A stretch of 64,000 bases of DNA, from contig NZ_CP021781.1 of assembly GCF_003290445.1 (NCBI RefSeq), positions 1,364,001-1,428,000 on the forward strand. The letters run 5' to 3'. The stretch is from Francisella adeliensis (GTDB taxonomy: Bacteria > Pseudomonadota > Gammaproteobacteria > Francisellales > Francisellaceae). The notes beneath the pieces were generated by a model. It did not search any database. It was not told the DNA's origin and saw only the letters and a list, made by a program, of their open reading frames with translations. Positions 18,817-32,529 of the stretch are shown here, piece by piece; positions within the stretch are counted from its first letter, which is position 1; each line of letters opens with the position of its first letter. The position numbers and the translations under genes are program-made.

Positions 18817-19212
18817 ATGAAAAAACAAACGCAAAAAGGTTTCTCACTTGTTGAGTTAATGGTTGTAATCGCAATTATCGCAATCCTAGCGGCAGTTGCA
18901 ATTCCAATGTACTCTAACTATACTACTCGTGCTAATCTAGGTACTGACTTAGCTAAACTTGGCGGTGTTAAAGCAGAAGTTGCTGAAGGTATAGCAAATA
19001 ACAATGGTTCTGCTACTGGTGTAACTGTAGATGCTTCAAACCTTCCTTCAGGTACTACTGTAGCTAATGGTATTATCACTTCCGACACAGGATCGATTGT
19101 ATCTGGCACAAGTCTAATCTTGACTCCAACTGCTGGTAGTGGTGCAATAACATTTGCTTGTACCCATGGTGGTACTCTTTCTAGCTCGCAATTACCTGGT
19201 AACTGTGTTTAA
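18817..19212 (+). CDS. Type IV pilin (PilE/PilA-like), probable major subunit
   Basis: A 131-residue prepilin. A short basic leader MKKQTQKG is followed by the prepilin-peptidase site G^FSLVEL and the hydrophobic assembly helix (residues 9-33) with Glu at mature position 5. The body is short and ends with a disulfide loop: two cysteines near residues 115 and 130. The second pilin gene lies 250 bases downstream behind its own repeat and is not in the same operon, because a terminator follows this one. Codon use and promoter suggest high expression. Whether it is the structural pilin cannot be proven from sequence. Confidence 0.92.
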   Translation: MKKQTQKGFSLVELMVVIAIIAILAAVAIPMYSNYTTRANLGTDLAKLGGVKAEVAEGIANNNGSATGVTVDASNLPSGTTVANGIITSDTGSIVSGTSLILTPTAGSGAITFACTHGGTLSSSQLPGNCV

Positions 19213-19239
19213 TAAATAAACTAATAGATTAAATCATAC

Positions 19240-19264
19240 AACCGCTTTATGCGGTTTTTTTATG
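19240..19264 (+). terminator. Rho-independent terminator of the first pilin gene
   Basis: AACCGC-TTTAT-GCGGTT followed by a run of Ts, 28 bases after the pilin stop. It isolates the first pilin transcript from the second. Confidence 0.85.
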
Positions 19265-19298
19265 TTTATATTTTCCTACAAAAACTTCAAAACCCGTA

Positions 19299-19371
19299 GT
19301 CATTCCCTCGCAGGAGGGAATCTTTAAGATTTTATCAATATACTTGAGATACCGGCCTTCGCGGGTATGAC
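19299..19371. repeat. 73-base palindromic repeat element (MITE/REP-like)
   Basis: The element is bounded by GTCAT and ATGAC, i.e. a short terminal inverted repeat. Each end folds by itself: ATTCCCTC-GCAG-GAGGGAAT on the left, and ATACC...GGTAT within CCGGCCTTCGCGGG on the right, with an A+T-rich centre. Its GC-rich ends stand out from the surroundings. Such GTCATTCCC...GGGTATGAC elements are scattered in intergenic regions of several proteobacteria. It lies between the two pilin genes. Confidence 0.75.
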
Positions 19372-19461
19372 CATATTTATATCCTATAATTACAAATAAA
19401 TTGCACAATACACTTTTTACATATAAACTTTTAAAATAATATTTTATAAATATATATTGCC

Positions 19462-19908
19462 ATGCAAACTCATTCACACAAACTAAAAGGCTTTTCATTA
19501 GTTGAGCTAATGGTTGTAATCGCTATCATCGCGATACTAGCTTCTATAGCTATGCCTATGTATTCTAACTATAAAGAAAGAGCTGCTATCACAGAGTCGT
19601 TTAATATAACGGGTGCTGTGAAAGCTCAAATTCAAGATGATATAAATAACGCTATGGACTTATCTAGACAATCTTATGATACACCTGAAGGGGTATCAGT
19701 AATTGATGCATCTCAAACAGGAGCTACAATTCAGATAAACCTTAGCGAAACATCTCCTGAGCATTTCTCGAATGCAAACGATCTTATCCGACTTACTGGA
19801 GCTGAAAGTGGTAGTGTTTTCTTATGGAGTTGTGCTTTTAATACGAATGCTTCAAGCCTAACTCTTCATAATGTTCCAAACACATGTGAAAACACCTTTA
19901 GTGCTTAA
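19462..19908 (+). CDS. Type IV pilin-like protein, second copy
   Basis: A 148-residue prepilin with leader MQTHSHKLKG, peptidase site before FSLVEL, and an N-terminal helix almost identical to the first pilin (about residues 11-38). The body differs: it lacks the repeated Gly/Thr segments, is more acidic, and has a pair of cysteines near residues 128 and 141. Shared helix and divergent body suggest an old duplication giving a minor or alternative pilin. A small repeat lies immediately upstream and no ribosome site of note is seen, so expression may be lower. Confidence 0.88.
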   Translation: MQTHSHKLKGFSLVELMVVIAIIAILASIAMPMYSNYKERAAITESFNITGAVKAQIQDDINNAMDLSRQSYDTPEGVSVIDASQTGATIQINLSETSPEHFSNANDLIRLTGAESGSVFLWSCAFNTNASSLTLHNVPNTCENTFSA

Positions 19909-19968
19909 TACTTCAAACACATTAAATATTTAAAAGTAATTTTTTAACTTCACCACTCAATAGTATAA

Positions 19969-22592
<2,624 letters not shown>

Positions 22593-22594
22593 AC

Positions 22595-24340
22595 TTACAT
22601 TCTTTCTGGTATCGAGATGCCTAGCAAACCAGTGGCTATAGTCATAGCTTTTACTGTAGCAGCACATAATGCCACCCTGCTAGACTTAAGATCTTCATCT
22701 TCAATGCTTGCTATTGGAGAGTTTACGTAAAATTTATTAAAAGCATTCGCTAGTGAATATGCATATTCACAAATAAAATGCGGCTGTGAATTTTCATAAG
22801 CTTTAGCAACAGCAATAGGAAATTGTAATAATTGCAGTTGAAGCTTTTCTTCTTGTTCAGTAGTTGCGGCTCTTATAGTGTTGCTAGAGATTACATCACT
22901 AAGATTACAATCATCACCAAAAACTTTACGCAAAATAGACTTTGCTCTTACTGCTGTATAAAGCAGATATGGACCTGTTTTACCTTCATACTGAGAAAAC
23001 CTCTCTAAATCAAAAACATAGTCATTAGAGTACACATTCACTAAATCACCAAATTTTATAGTTGCCATCGCAATTTGACTAATAAGTTCTTGATTGTCTT
23101 CTTCTGGCATCCTATTTTTCACACAATCTCTAGCTTGCTCAATTAAGTCCGCTAAACGCATCACCCCACCTTCGCGGGTCTTAAATGGTTTACCATCTTT
23201 ACCATTTACAGTACCAAATGCAACATGCTTTAGCTGACATTCTTTACCAACAATATTAGATTTATGAGCCACTGCAAAAACTTGCTTAAAGTGTAATGAT
23301 TGCCTTTTATCTACAACATATACAATTTTAGTTGGCTTAAAATCTTTCTCTCTTTGACATAATGTAGCAAGATCAGTAGTCCCATACATCACACCGCCAT
23401 CTCGTTTTATTAAGATTAAAGGAGGTATATTTTCAATACCGGTATCAACAACCCAAGCACCATCATCTTCTTGTGCATAACCTTCCTGCTTTAGAGATTC
23501 TATCATTTGAGATATGTATTTATCAGCATCACTCTCGCCAAGCCATAAATCAAACTTTATGCCAAGTGAATCAAAATCTTGTTTAACAGCTTCTACAGAT
23601 ATTTTCACAAAATGTTGCCATAATGCTACATACCCTTTTCTGCCCTGTTGAAGCTCAAAAGTAGCCTGTCTTGCTTTCTCCATCTCAACGATATCAGACT
23701 TACATCTTTTTGATGCTTGAGGATAAATTTCCGCTAACTCCTTTACCGTTACGGGAGACTCTTTAGGATACTCTCCATTGTAGTTTTCATCAAAATAGAT
23801 TAATTCTGGAAACATGAGTTTCACTTCTTCTATAAGCATACCCATTTGAGTACCCCAATCTCCTAAATGCACATCAGAAGTTACATCATTATCACAAAAC
23901 TTATAAATTTTTTGTAATGAGTCACCAAGTAATGCTGAGCGAATATGTCCTACATGCATTGGCTTTGCGACATTTGGCCCACCAAAGTCTAATACAACCC
24001 TTTGTTGCTTTTCAGGTTTTTTAAAGCCAAATTTCTCACTCTTATAAAAATCATTACTCACTTTTGCTAAAAACTCAGCAGATAATGTCATATTTATGAA
24101 ACCAGGCTTTGCAACTTCTAGCTTAGAAAAAATAGTTTTGTCCTCTATATTTTCCACAATTTCTTCCGCAATTATAATTGGAGCTTTTTTAGCAAACTTA
24201 GCTAAAGGCATCGCCCCATTGCATTGAAAATGTCCTACACCTTCTCTTGTAGATGTAACAGCCCGAGCAAAACTCTCAGCATAATTTAGTTTAGCAAAAC
24301 TTTTTTGTAAGATTTCAGAAAGATAATCTTCTATATTCAT
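22595..24340 (-). CDS. argS: Arginyl-tRNA synthetase
   Basis: A 581-residue class I synthetase that charges tRNA-Arg. The ATP-site HIGH motif is present as HVGH (in [15 protein letters not shown]), preceded by [10 protein letters not shown], and the C-terminal DALR anticodon-binding domain includes the [14 protein letters not shown] stretch. The start ATG at 24338-24340 is preferred over the TTG at 24352. It converges with the YiiX-like gene with only two bases between stops. A typical ArgS KMSK loop is replaced by a variant, common in this enzyme. Confidence 0.96.
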   Translation of the reverse strand: MNIEDYLSEILQKSFAKLNYAESFARAVTSTREGVGHFQCNGAMPLAKFAKKAPIIIAEEIVENIEDKTIFSKLEVAKPGFINMTLSAEFLAKVSNDFYKSEKFGFKKPEKQQRVVLDFGGPNVAKPMHVGHIRSALLGDSLQKIYKFCDNDVTSDVHLGDWGTQMGMLIEEVKLMFPELIYFDENYNGEYPKESPVTVKELAEIYPQASKRCKSDIVEMEKARQATFELQQGRKGYVALWQHFVKISVEAVKQDFDSLGIKFDLWLGESDADKYISQMIESLKQEGYAQEDDGAWVVDTGIENIPPLILIKRDGGVMYGTTDLATLCQREKDFKPTKIVYVVDKRQSLHFKQVFAVAHKSNIVGKECQLKHVAFGTVNGKDGKPFKTREGGVMRLADLIEQARDCVKNRMPEEDNQELISQIAMATIKFGDLVNVYSNDYVFDLERFSQYEGKTGPYLLYTAVRAKSILRKVFGDDCNLSDVISSNTIRAATTEQEEKLQLQLLQFPIAVAKAYENSQPHFICEYAYSLANAFNKFYVNSPIASIEDEDLKSSRVALCAATVKAMTIATGLLGISIPERM

Positions 24341-24461
24341 TATGTTATCCAAAAATTTGTATTTATGTATATTGCCATAGAAATATACGCGAAATACAGA
24401 TATAATATCACGGTTATTTTCAAAAACTCAAACAATTTAACAAAGGTCTTTAATAACTACT

Positions 24462-27074
24462 ATGATCAAAAAACTTCATACATACTTGCTAGTGAGCTTG
24501 GGAACCATATGCTTCTCAACCCAGGCCTATGCTGCACGTATTATGGAGAAAAATCTGACTAAAGAAGATTGGCAATGTAAGGTCATAGATGGGAAATGGA
24601 GCTGTGAAAGACCAGAAAAACCCAAAAATGTATTTGATAAGAAGTTAAAAACACCGGAAAGAGAGAAAGCTTTAGCTGATGACTTGGGTTGGGTCAAAGA
24701 TGTTTCAACATTTGTCGGTGGCTATTATAATAATGATAGCCAATTCACTAAAGCATTATGTGAATCAAAGAAAACAGACTTAAGCTACCAAAATGGTGAG
24801 TATGACACTGATGGAACATTTGTTGCATCAGGCAACGTCGAAGTACTGCAATGTGACCAAGAGTTATACGGTGATAATGCTATAGTTGACTTCAATACGG
24901 ACAAAAGTTCAATCAGGTCTCTTGTGATGACTGGAGACGTAATATCTAGACAGCCTTCTACAGGTATTGTTTTAAGAACAAAAGAGTTTGATAGTAACTT
25001 AAATGATGATACCTATAGTACAGGAAACATTTATTTTAGAATGCCTAGTCAAACACCTAACACTCGTATATATGATAAAGATCATTATTCTGGGTATCTA
25101 AGAGGTTATGCAAACAGTATGAAAAAAGAAGATGCTGACAACCTTATATTTAATGACGCATACATAACTTCTGGTGGTCCATATGACAATGACTGGAAAA
25201 TCAGTGGTGAAAATATAGATATAGATACTAAAGAAGAAATGGCGTATGTGAAAAATGGTTTTTTCAAAATAAAAGATATTCCTGTGCTTTATATACCTTA
25301 CTTATCACACCCTATAAATGATAAACGAAGATCTGGTTTCTTAATGCCTCAATATGCTAACACAGAAGGTGCTGGCTTTGGTGTCACATTACCATACTAC
25401 TTCAACTTAGCACCTAACTACGACCTATTACTAAGTACAACTATTTGGTCTAAATCTGGTATTATGGAAAGTGCTAATTTTAGATATATGACAGACTATT
25501 TCGAAGGTGAATTTGATGGTTCTATATTACCTATTGATTTTCAACAAGGCAAAATGAGAGGTGCTTTTTCTTATACTAACACTGGCAACTTTAAAAATGG
25601 TATAACTACCAACTTGCGTTATGATTATGTAAGCGATAAAGATTTTTATGATGACTTCTCAGTTGGGGATGTTAACCTTGTTACTAAAACGCTACTAGAT
25701 AGACAATTTGATGTAAACTATGCTAATTCAAACATAGACTCTAGTTTAACTTTACTTGACTACGGTGTTGTAAACCCCGACCTTAACCTTGCAAATAGGC
25801 CTTATGCGAAGCTCCCTGAATTCAAATTTGATGCCAATGCTGATGGCTATACATCTGATTCATTAAGTCTGAGTATCGAAACTTTAAATACTTATTTCTA
25901 TAAAGAAGCTAGCATAATAGATACTGCAGCAAAAGTCCCTAAGGTTGGTACAAACGTAAATGCCTTTCGTAGCTATGAGAATCCAAAAATACAGGGGAAC
26001 TTCTCTGATACTTGGGGCTTCATAAACCCTTCTCTACAAGTACCTGTTCGTTACTATCAATTACAAAACAGAAATACTGATACAATAAAATTTAACAAAG
26101 GAAATGTTTCTAGTGTAATCCCAATATTTAACATAGATGCAGGTGCTTACTTTGATAGGGATTATGCTACAAAAGATGGCTCATATACTCAAACACTTGA
26201 GCCTAGATTATTCTATACTTATATCCCTTACCAAAATCAGTCAGACATACCGTTGTTTGATACTGGCCTGCAAAATGAACAATATATGCAGATGTTCCAA
26301 GTAAATAGATTTACAGGTCATGATAGAATTAACAATGCTAACCAAGTTACTTATGCTTTAGAGTCAACAACTGTAAACCAGGAAGACGGATCGACGATAG
26401 TATCTGCAAAAATTGGTCAACAACTCTTCCTCGCGGATAGAAATGTTACGCTTTGTCAAGGAAATAGCGGTTGTAGCAACACAGACTTAATGGATCCATA
26501 TTCTGATAACAGCTTTTCTCCTATAATGGGTTCATTTGAATTCCAGATAATTAAAAATATTTACTTCTCTGCACAGGCAAACTATCGTATGCAGACTGGA
26601 AAAGTTGACTATCAGGTTTATCAATTATCATACAAAGATGATAATGAAAACATCTTCAATGTTTCTTATGACAATATTCAAAACAACTGGAATGGTATGA
26701 CCCAAGAACAGATCAATGAAGGGCAACTTCCAAGACCTCAGGAAACTGTTACACTCTCAACTATACTAAACATTACTGATCATTGGGGAGTCGCGGCTCT
26801 TTGGAACTATAATTTCATACAAAATAAAACTGCTGATGTCTTTGGTGGCGTTCAGTATGACGCTAAATCATGGACCATTAGAGCATTGATCCAGGCAAGT
26901 GCTTTCACTAATGCTACTCCTAACGATCCTGAAGCTTTAGACCCCTTAACTACCTCATACATACTTGAGTTTGAACTAAAAGGCTTAGGTGGTGTTGGTG
27001 ATACTTCAAATTTATCAAACCGCTTAAACCAAATAAACGGTTATACTTCTGGGCAGTGGGGAGCAGGAACATGA
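24462..27074 (+). CDS. lptD: LPS-assembly outer-membrane protein LptD
   Basis: An 870-residue protein that inserts lipopolysaccharide into the outer leaflet with LptE. A signal peptide (residues 1-24, cleavage after QAYA) is followed by an OstA-like beta-jellyroll region (about 85-270) and a C-terminal beta-barrel. Conserved segments include [10 protein letters not shown] near residues 284-293. Cysteines at 39 and 48 and further pairs near 659 and 665 could form the disulfides used in LptD maturation, though spacing differs from E. coli. The stop overlaps the surA start by four bases. Confidence 0.94.
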   Translation: MIKKLHTYLLVSLGTICFSTQAYAARIMEKNLTKEDWQCKVIDGKWSCERPEKPKNVFDKKLKTPEREKALADDLGWVKDVSTFVGGYYNNDSQFTKALCESKKTDLSYQNGEYDTDGTFVASGNVEVLQCDQELYGDNAIVDFNTDKSSIRSLVMTGDVISRQPSTGIVLRTKEFDSNLNDDTYSTGNIYFRMPSQTPNTRIYDKDHYSGYLRGYANSMKKEDADNLIFNDAYITSGGPYDNDWKISGENIDIDTKEEMAYVKNGFFKIKDIPVLYIPYLSHPINDKRRSGFLMPQYANTEGAGFGVTLPYYFNLAPNYDLLLSTTIWSKSGIMESANFRYMTDYFEGEFDGSILPIDFQQGKMRGAFSYTNTGNFKNGITTNLRYDYVSDKDFYDDFSVGDVNLVTKTLLDRQFDVNYANSNIDSSLTLLDYGVVNPDLNLANRPYAKLPEFKFDANADGYTSDSLSLSIETLNTYFYKEASIIDTAAKVPKVGTNVNAFRSYENPKIQGNFSDTWGFINPSLQVPVRYYQLQNRNTDTIKFNKGNVSSVIPIFNIDAGAYFDRDYATKDGSYTQTLEPRLFYTYIPYQNQSDIPLFDTGLQNEQYMQMFQVNRFTGHDRINNANQVTYALESTTVNQEDGSTIVSAKIGQQLFLADRNVTLCQGNSGCSNTDLMDPYSDNSFSPIMGSFEFQIIKNIYFSAQANYRMQTGKVDYQVYQLSYKDDNENIFNVSYDNIQNNWNGMTQEQINEGQLPRPQETVTLSTILNITDHWGVAALWNYNFIQNKTADVFGGVQYDAKSWTIRALIQASAFTNATPNDPEALDPLTTSYILEFELKGLGGVGDTSNLSNRLNQINGYTSGQWGAGT

Positions 27075-28489
27075 TAAAGAAAATAGTCATCTTTATAACT
27101 CTAACCGTTGGCATAATTGGTACAAGCTATACTGATGTAACTAGTAATCTCTTTCAAAACTCTTTTGATTCATCTATTGATTCACAAAAACCAAAACCTA
27201 CAGCACCAAATTCAAATAAAAAAGAATTTTTAAATAAGACTGTCGCTATAGTAAACAACAAAGCTATTACTGACCTTGAACTTGAACGAGAAGTATCAAA
27301 GCTTAAAGCTAGCAATCCCAACCCTCAATTCAACCAAAATCCATTAGATATTAAAAGACAAGCCTTACAAGATTTAATTTCTCAAGATGTTCTTTTACAG
27401 CTTGCTGAACAAAACAACATTAATGTATCACAACAACAAACTGAAGCCGCTATAAAAGATATTGCAGCTAAAAATGGTGTAAGTCTCGACTCATTAAAAC
27501 TAAACATCGAAGCTTCTGGAATGAGCTTTGATAAATATAAAGAAAGAATACACGACCAGCTTATGATTAGCCAACTTCAACAAAGAGCTATTTCTCAACA
27601 GGTTTATGTCTCACCAGAAGAGATAAAAAAATATATTACTAAACATAAAGCTGCTTTTGATAAAGAAATGGCTCCTATAAAAATCTATACAGCTAGAAAC
27701 TTGATTATAGCACTTCCTAAATCTAAGAAAGCTAGAGATCGTAAATTCAATCTCTATAAGAAGCTTGCAACTGCTATTAACAAAGGTCTAATAGACTTTA
27801 AAGAGGTTGCTGAGCAATTCTCTCAAGCACCTAATGCTAGTAATGGTGGGTTAATTAGCCGTCCAGTAACTATTGATGCAATTCCTGAAATGTATAAAGA
27901 TAAAGTTAAAAATATTCAGGTCCATGAAACTTCTCAACCTTTTGAGATTAATCACACATTGCAGATGATTTATGTTGATCATGTTGATGAACAAGCTCCA
28001 TTGGTTAGTAAGAAAATAACAAGATACTTTGTGTACGGCATAGTTATAAAACTCGATGGAAGCATGAATGATGACGGTGCTAAAAATGCCTTAGATCGAG
28101 CACGCCTAGCAATTGAAAGTGGTCAAAAATTTAGTAGTATTGCAGAAAAAACAAATCAAGACTATGATCATGCAAATGGTAAGTTTGGTTGGGTTTCAAC
28201 TATGGATAGTCCTCCTTCCCTGCCTATGGCAGCTTTCGCTAGACTAAAGTCTCTTAAAAAAAGACAACTTTCAGAACCTTTCCAAGCTGATGCTAAAACA
28301 TGGATGATTATCAAATATACAAAAACTAAAATTCATAACGCCGCAGATCAATTAATGGAGCAAAAAGCTTTAGAAGCAATTTACTCCGAAAAGGCTCAGG
28401 AAATATATAAAACATGGATTGCTTCAATGAAAGATGATGCATATGTCGAAATTCTAGAGCCTGATCTAAAAACACCTGATTTATACTAA
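27071..28489 (+). CDS. surA: SurA-like periplasmic chaperone/peptidyl-prolyl isomerase
   Basis: A 472-residue exported protein with an N-terminal hydrophobic signal. A SurA N-terminal chaperone domain (about residues 50-190: [20 protein letters not shown] onward) is followed by two parvulin-type regions; the second (about 325-425, with [12 protein letters not shown]) is better conserved than the first. ATG at 27071 overlapping the lptD stop is chosen over the frame that begins at 27056. The lptD-surA-rsmA-apaH order is conserved in gammaproteobacteria and ties outer-membrane protein folding to LPS export. Confidence 0.9.
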   Translation: MIKKIVIFITLTVGIIGTSYTDVTSNLFQNSFDSSIDSQKPKPTAPNSNKKEFLNKTVAIVNNKAITDLELEREVSKLKASNPNPQFNQNPLDIKRQALQDLISQDVLLQLAEQNNINVSQQQTEAAIKDIAAKNGVSLDSLKLNIEASGMSFDKYKERIHDQLMISQLQQRAISQQVYVSPEEIKKYITKHKAAFDKEMAPIKIYTARNLIIALPKSKKARDRKFNLYKKLATAINKGLIDFKEVAEQFSQAPNASNGGLISRPVTIDAIPEMYKDKVKNIQVHETSQPFEINHTLQMIYVDHVDEQAPLVSKKITRYFVYGIVIKLDGSMNDDGAKNALDRARLAIESGQKFSSIAEKTNQDYDHANGKFGWVSTMDSPPSLPMAAFARLKSLKKRQLSEPFQADAKTWMIIKYTKTKIHNAADQLMEQKALEAIYSEKAQEIYKTWIASMKDDAYVEILEPDLKTPDLY

Positions 28490-28492
28490 ATT

Positions 28493-29272
28493 ATGCAATA
28501 CACTACTAAAGCGAAAAAATCTCTTGGCCAAAACTTCTTACAAGATGAGAATATTATTCAGAAAATCGTCAATCTTGCTAATATTAAAAAAGACGATACT
28601 GTTGTCGAAATTGGACCTGGTCTTGGAGCACTAACAAGACATCTTCTACTTAAATCTGATAGCGTAAATGTTATTGAGTATGATAGTTCAATAATAGATA
28701 CACTTTTAGATAACTGCAAACCATATGGTATTCCTAAAGTATTTAATACAGATTTTCTAAAGTTTGATGTTAATCAGATTTCAAAAAATAAACTAAAGCT
28801 AGTTGGTAATTTACCATACAACATCTCATCACCAATCCTATTTAAGGTAATTGAGCACCAAGGCAAAATAATAGATGCTCACTTTATGCTACAAAAAGAG
28901 ATGGTTGATAGAATATCATCAAAACCAAACACAAAGGTGTATGGAAGAATTTCTGTGATATTACAATACCATTTCGAATGTAGTAATATTTTAAAGGTTC
29001 CACCTGAAGTTTTTCATCCTCAACCTAAAGTCGATTCCGCAATTCTAAGACTAAAACCTAGAACAGACAAACCAATACTTAGAAATCATGTGTTTTTTGA
29101 AAAAATTGTCAAACAAAGCTTTGCACAAAGGCGTAAAACTCTGCATAATAATTTAAAGGATATATTTAAAGAACTTAATATTGATATCGAAGAACTGCCT
29201 GTAGATACAAGACTAAGAGCAGAAAATTTAAGTGTCGATGATTTTGTTGCTTTAGCAAATTTTTTAACTTAG
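28493..29272 (+). CDS. rsmA: 16S rRNA (adenine1518/1519-N6) dimethyltransferase
   Basis: A 259-residue KsgA/RsmA enzyme that dimethylates two adjacent adenines near the 3' end of 16S rRNA during 30S maturation. SAM-site motif [16 protein letters not shown] (near residues 37-52), catalytic [13 protein letters not shown] (105-117), and the C-terminal [11 protein letters not shown] are all present. Three bases separate it from surA and nine from apaH; it is part of the same conserved run. Confidence 0.97.
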   Translation: MQYTTKAKKSLGQNFLQDENIIQKIVNLANIKKDDTVVEIGPGLGALTRHLLLKSDSVNVIEYDSSIIDTLLDNCKPYGIPKVFNTDFLKFDVNQISKNKLKLVGNLPYNISSPILFKVIEHQGKIIDAHFMLQKEMVDRISSKPNTKVYGRISVILQYHFECSNILKVPPEVFHPQPKVDSAILRLKPRTDKPILRNHVFFEKIVKQSFAQRRKTLHNNLKDIFKELNIDIEELPVDTRLRAENLSVDDFVALANFLT

Positions 29273-29281
29273 AGGATTTAA

Positions 29282-30109
29282 ATGGCTACTTATGTTATTG
29301 GTGATGTACAAGGCTGCTTTGATGAATTAAAACAATTACTAAAAAAAATAGATTTTTGCAAAACAAAAGATAAACTTATTTTTGCAGGAGATATAATAAA
29401 TAAAGGTCCAGAATCTTTAAAAACTATAAACTTTATAATGTCTTTAGGAGATTCAGCAAGGCTAGTACTCGGCAATCATGAAATTTTATTTTTAGGAATT
29501 AGCTATAACTATCTTCCAAACAGTAGCAAAAACACCTTTAATAATATCTTAGAAGCATCAAACTTAAAACAAATTCAAGATTGGCTCTGTAATCAAAATT
29601 TACTAATTAAAGAACAAGACTGCTTTATTACTCATGCTGGAATTCCTCATATATGGTCACCAAAAAAAGCGATTAAAAGAGCTAATGAAATTGAGTTTGT
29701 ATTGCGAAACGACACCACAAGAAGACTTCTACTAGCTAATCTTTTTAACGAAGAATCCATAACATGGAACAAAGAGCTTGAAGGTATAGAAAGATGGCTA
29801 TGTATTTTGAATTATTTCACAAGGATGAGAACTATTGATAAAAATGGAAAGTTAAACATCAAATATAGTTCAAATTTAGAAAACTTACCTGAAAATTATA
29901 AACCATGGTTCGCTAAAAAGCATAAAAAATTAAAACCTGGACAAAAAATAATCTTTGGGCATTGGGCTGCTATAAAAGGTGAAACGAGTAACGATTATTC
30001 AATTGCCTTAGATACCGGGTGTGTGTTTGGTGGAAAACTAAGCTGTTACTGTATTGATAACGATAAAATCTACAAAGTTACAGCAAATAAAAGCTATAGG
30101 AATATTTAA
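29282..30109 (+). CDS. apaH: Bis(5'-nucleosyl)-tetraphosphatase, symmetrical
   Basis: A 275-residue metallophosphatase that splits Ap4A into two ADP. The metal-site motifs are in order: GDVQGCFDE (7-15), FAGDIINKGP (34-43), LGNHE (62-66), and a later GHWAA histidine with DTGCVFGG. An AGAGGA ribosome site precedes the ATG. The neighbour rsmA/surA/lptD order is the classic one for apaH. Confidence 0.95.
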   Translation: MATYVIGDVQGCFDELKQLLKKIDFCKTKDKLIFAGDIINKGPESLKTINFIMSLGDSARLVLGNHEILFLGISYNYLPNSSKNTFNNILEASNLKQIQDWLCNQNLLIKEQDCFITHAGIPHIWSPKKAIKRANEIEFVLRNDTTRRLLLANLFNEESITWNKELEGIERWLCILNYFTRMRTIDKNGKLNIKYSSNLENLPENYKPWFAKKHKKLKPGQKIIFGHWAAIKGETSNDYSIALDTGCVFGGKLSCYCIDNDKIYKVTANKSYRNI

Positions 30110-30110
30110 T

Positions 30111-30545
30111 ATGGATATCTTAATTATAAATGGACCAAACCTAAACCTACTGGGCAAAAGAGAGCCTAAAACCTATGGGAGTATTTCACTAGCAGACATT
30201 AAATCATCGATGCAAAACTCATGTAAAGATGCTGACTGTTCCTTAGACTTTTTCCAAAGTAATCATGAAGGTGAAATTATTGATAAAATCCAACAAACAA
30301 GCGCTAAATTTATCATTATTAATCCAGCTGCATACACACATACAAGTATAGCGATCCGAGATGCTTTTTTAGCGATAAATAAGCCTTTTATTGAAATACA
30401 TCTTTCAAATATATATAATAGAGAAGAATTTAGGACAAGATCTCTTCTGTCAGATATCGCTTATGGTGGTATATATGGTTTTGGGGCCAATAGCTATAAG
30501 CTTGCCTTGATAGAAGCAATAAACTACATAAAACAAAATACTTAG
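30111..30545 (+). CDS. aroQ: Type II 3-dehydroquinate dehydratase
   Basis: A 144-residue shikimate-pathway enzyme. Motifs INGPNLNLLGKREPKTYG (5-22) with the catalytic Tyr, NPAAYTHTSIAIRDA (with the catalytic His neighbour), and IEIHLSNIYNREEFR are intact. The start at 30111 is taken because the longer frame (from 30054) lies in apaH. Sits just upstream of accBC, a common arrangement in gammaproteobacteria. Confidence 0.95.
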   Translation: MDILIINGPNLNLLGKREPKTYGSISLADIKSSMQNSCKDADCSLDFFQSNHEGEIIDKIQQTSAKFIIINPAAYTHTSIAIRDAFLAINKPFIEIHLSNIYNREEFRTRSLLSDIAYGGIYGFGANSYKLALIEAINYIKQNT

Positions 30546-30564
30546 TAAAGGAGTATATAACAAA

Positions 30565-31035
30565 ATGGATTTATTAAAAGCAATCGATAGAGTAGCAGAA
30601 ATACTTAACTCAAGCGATATCAAAGAGATCAGAGTTAAAGATGGTGGCTCAAGTATTTTTATGACAAAAAACAATACTGCTAGCGTAATTTCAGCACCTG
30701 TAGCTAGTGCTGCACCTATAGCTAGTGCCGCACCTGTGGCAAGTTCAAGCGAAACTACAACCAGTCCTTCAGTAGCTTCACCTAAAGAAGAAGTTGTAGA
30801 CGGTGAAGAAATCAAATCACCAATGGTTGGTACTTTTTATGGTGCCTCATCTCCAGATGCTGCCCCTTATGTAAAAGCAGGTCAAGAAGTAAAAAAAGGC
30901 GATACTCTTTGCATTATCGAAGCTATGAAAATAATGAATAAAATTGAAGCTGATAAAGCTGGAAAAATAGTTAAGATATTAGCTAAAGACGGTGATCCAG
31001 TACAGTTTGATCAACCTCTATTTATTGTTGAATAA
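30565..31035 (+). CDS. accB: Biotin carboxyl carrier protein of acetyl-CoA carboxylase
   Basis: A 156-residue carrier. After an N-terminal helix pair and an Ala/Pro/Ser-rich flexible linker (about residues 45-80, with the repeat APIASAAPVAS), the biotinyl domain ends in EAMKIMNKIEA; the Lys in that motif is the biotin site (near residue 122). It carries carboxyl groups from AccC to AccA/D for malonyl-CoA. Preceded by AAGGAG and followed by accC. Confidence 0.96.
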   Translation: MDLLKAIDRVAEILNSSDIKEIRVKDGGSSIFMTKNNTASVISAPVASAAPIASAAPVASSSETTTSPSVASPKEEVVDGEEIKSPMVGTFYGASSPDAAPYVKAGQEVKKGDTLCIIEAMKIMNKIEADKAGKIVKILAKDGDPVQFDQPLFIVE

Positions 31036-31099
31036 ACTTTATAATATTATTCGCAATTTAACAATCAAGTATAAACTTTTATTTATAAGGTAATATAAC

Positions 31100-32452
31100 A
31101 TGATTAAAAAAGTACTAATCGCCAATAGAGGTGAGATTGCTCTTAGAATTTTAAGAGCATGTAGAGAATTAGGTATCAAAACTGTAGCTGTTTACTCAAC
31201 TGCTGATGCTGACCTTATGCATGTAAAACTAGCTGATGAAGCTGTTTGTATTGGTCCTGCTGCTCCAAACCTAAGTTATTTAAACATCCAAAGTATTATC
31301 ACAGCTGCTGAAATCACTAATGCTGATGCTGTTCACCCTGGATATGGCTTCTTATCAGAAAATGCTGGTTTTGCTAAAGCTGTCGAAGAAAGCGGCTTTA
31401 TATTTATTGGCCCCCGTGCAGAAAGCATCGAAGTAATGGGCGATAAAGTAGAAGCTATCAGATACATGAAAAAAGCTAATGTACCATGTGTACCTGGCTC
31501 TGATGGACCATTAGGAAGTGATGATAAGACTAACTTGGAGATTGCTGACAAAATTGGTTATCCAGTAATCATTAAAGCCGCTGGTGGTGGTGGTGGTCGT
31601 GGTATGAGTATCGTTCGCAAAAAAGAAGACTTAGTCAGCTCAATCTCTTTAACTAAGAGTGAAGCTAGAATAGCTTTCAATAACGATGTAGTTTATATGG
31701 AGAAATTCTTAGAAAACCCTCGTCATATTGAAATACAAGTTTTTGGTGATGGTGAAGGTAATGCCGTACATTTATTTGAAAGAGACTGTTCAACTCAAAG
31801 AAGACATCAAAAAGTAATTGAAGAAGCTCCTGCAATTGGTTTATCTGAGCAGCAAAGAAAAGACATCGGTGCTAGATGTGTAGATGCATGTAAAATCTTA
31901 AAATACCGTGGTGCTGGTACTTTTGAATTCTTATTTGAAAATGGTGAGTTTTATTTCATTGAAATGAATACTAGAATCCAGGTAGAACACCCAGTAACTG
32001 AATCTATCACTTCTACTGACTTAATTAAAGAACAGTTGAAGGTAGCAGCTGGTCAAGGTCTAACTTGGAAGCAAGAAGAGATCAAAATAGTAGGTCATGC
32101 GATAGAGTGTCGTATAAACGCTGAAGATCCTGAAAAAATGATTCCATGTGCCGGTAAGATAGATGTATATCACCCTCCAGGTGGCCCTAGAGTACGTGTA
32201 GACTCTCATATCTACTCAGGCTACTCTGTACCACCAAATTATGACTCTATGATTGCTAAAGTAATCGTAAGAGCTCACGATAGAAATACAGCACTGAAGA
32301 AAATGCGTGCTGCTCTTGAAGAAATGGTTATTAATGGCATCAAAACCAATATACCTCTTCACCAAGAGATCATTAATGACGAAAGATTCATCGAAGGTGG
32401 AACTAACATTCATTTCTTAGAAAAAATGCTTGAAGAGAAAAAATCTAAGTAA
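31100..32452 (+). CDS. accC: Biotin carboxylase subunit of acetyl-CoA carboxylase
   Basis: A 450-residue ATP-grasp enzyme that carboxylates biotin on AccB. Conserved features are the N-terminal [20 protein letters not shown], the glycine-rich loop [10 protein letters not shown] near residues 162-171, and [14 protein letters not shown] with the catalytic Arg/Glu set. Length is normal. A ribosome site (AAGG) at 31088-31091 precedes the start, and the intergenic gap from accB is 64 bases. Confidence 0.97.
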   Translation: MIKKVLIANRGEIALRILRACRELGIKTVAVYSTADADLMHVKLADEAVCIGPAAPNLSYLNIQSIITAAEITNADAVHPGYGFLSENAGFAKAVEESGFIFIGPRAESIEVMGDKVEAIRYMKKANVPCVPGSDGPLGSDDKTNLEIADKIGYPVIIKAAGGGGGRGMSIVRKKEDLVSSISLTKSEARIAFNNDVVYMEKFLENPRHIEIQVFGDGEGNAVHLFERDCSTQRRHQKVIEEAPAIGLSEQQRKDIGARCVDACKILKYRGAGTFEFLFENGEFYFIEMNTRIQVEHPVTESITSTDLIKEQLKVAAGQGLTWKQEEIKIVGHAIECRINAEDPEKMIPCAGKIDVYHPPGGPRVRVDSHIYSGYSVPPNYDSMIAKVIVRAHDRNTALKKMRAALEEMVINGIKTNIPLHQEIINDERFIEGGTNIHFLEKMLEEKKSK

Positions 32453-32529
32453 TCACGCAAATCTCTTCATTTTAATTTCTTTCTTTTTCTTATATAATTC
32501 TCTTTAAGTTTAAAATAACAATTTTTCAC

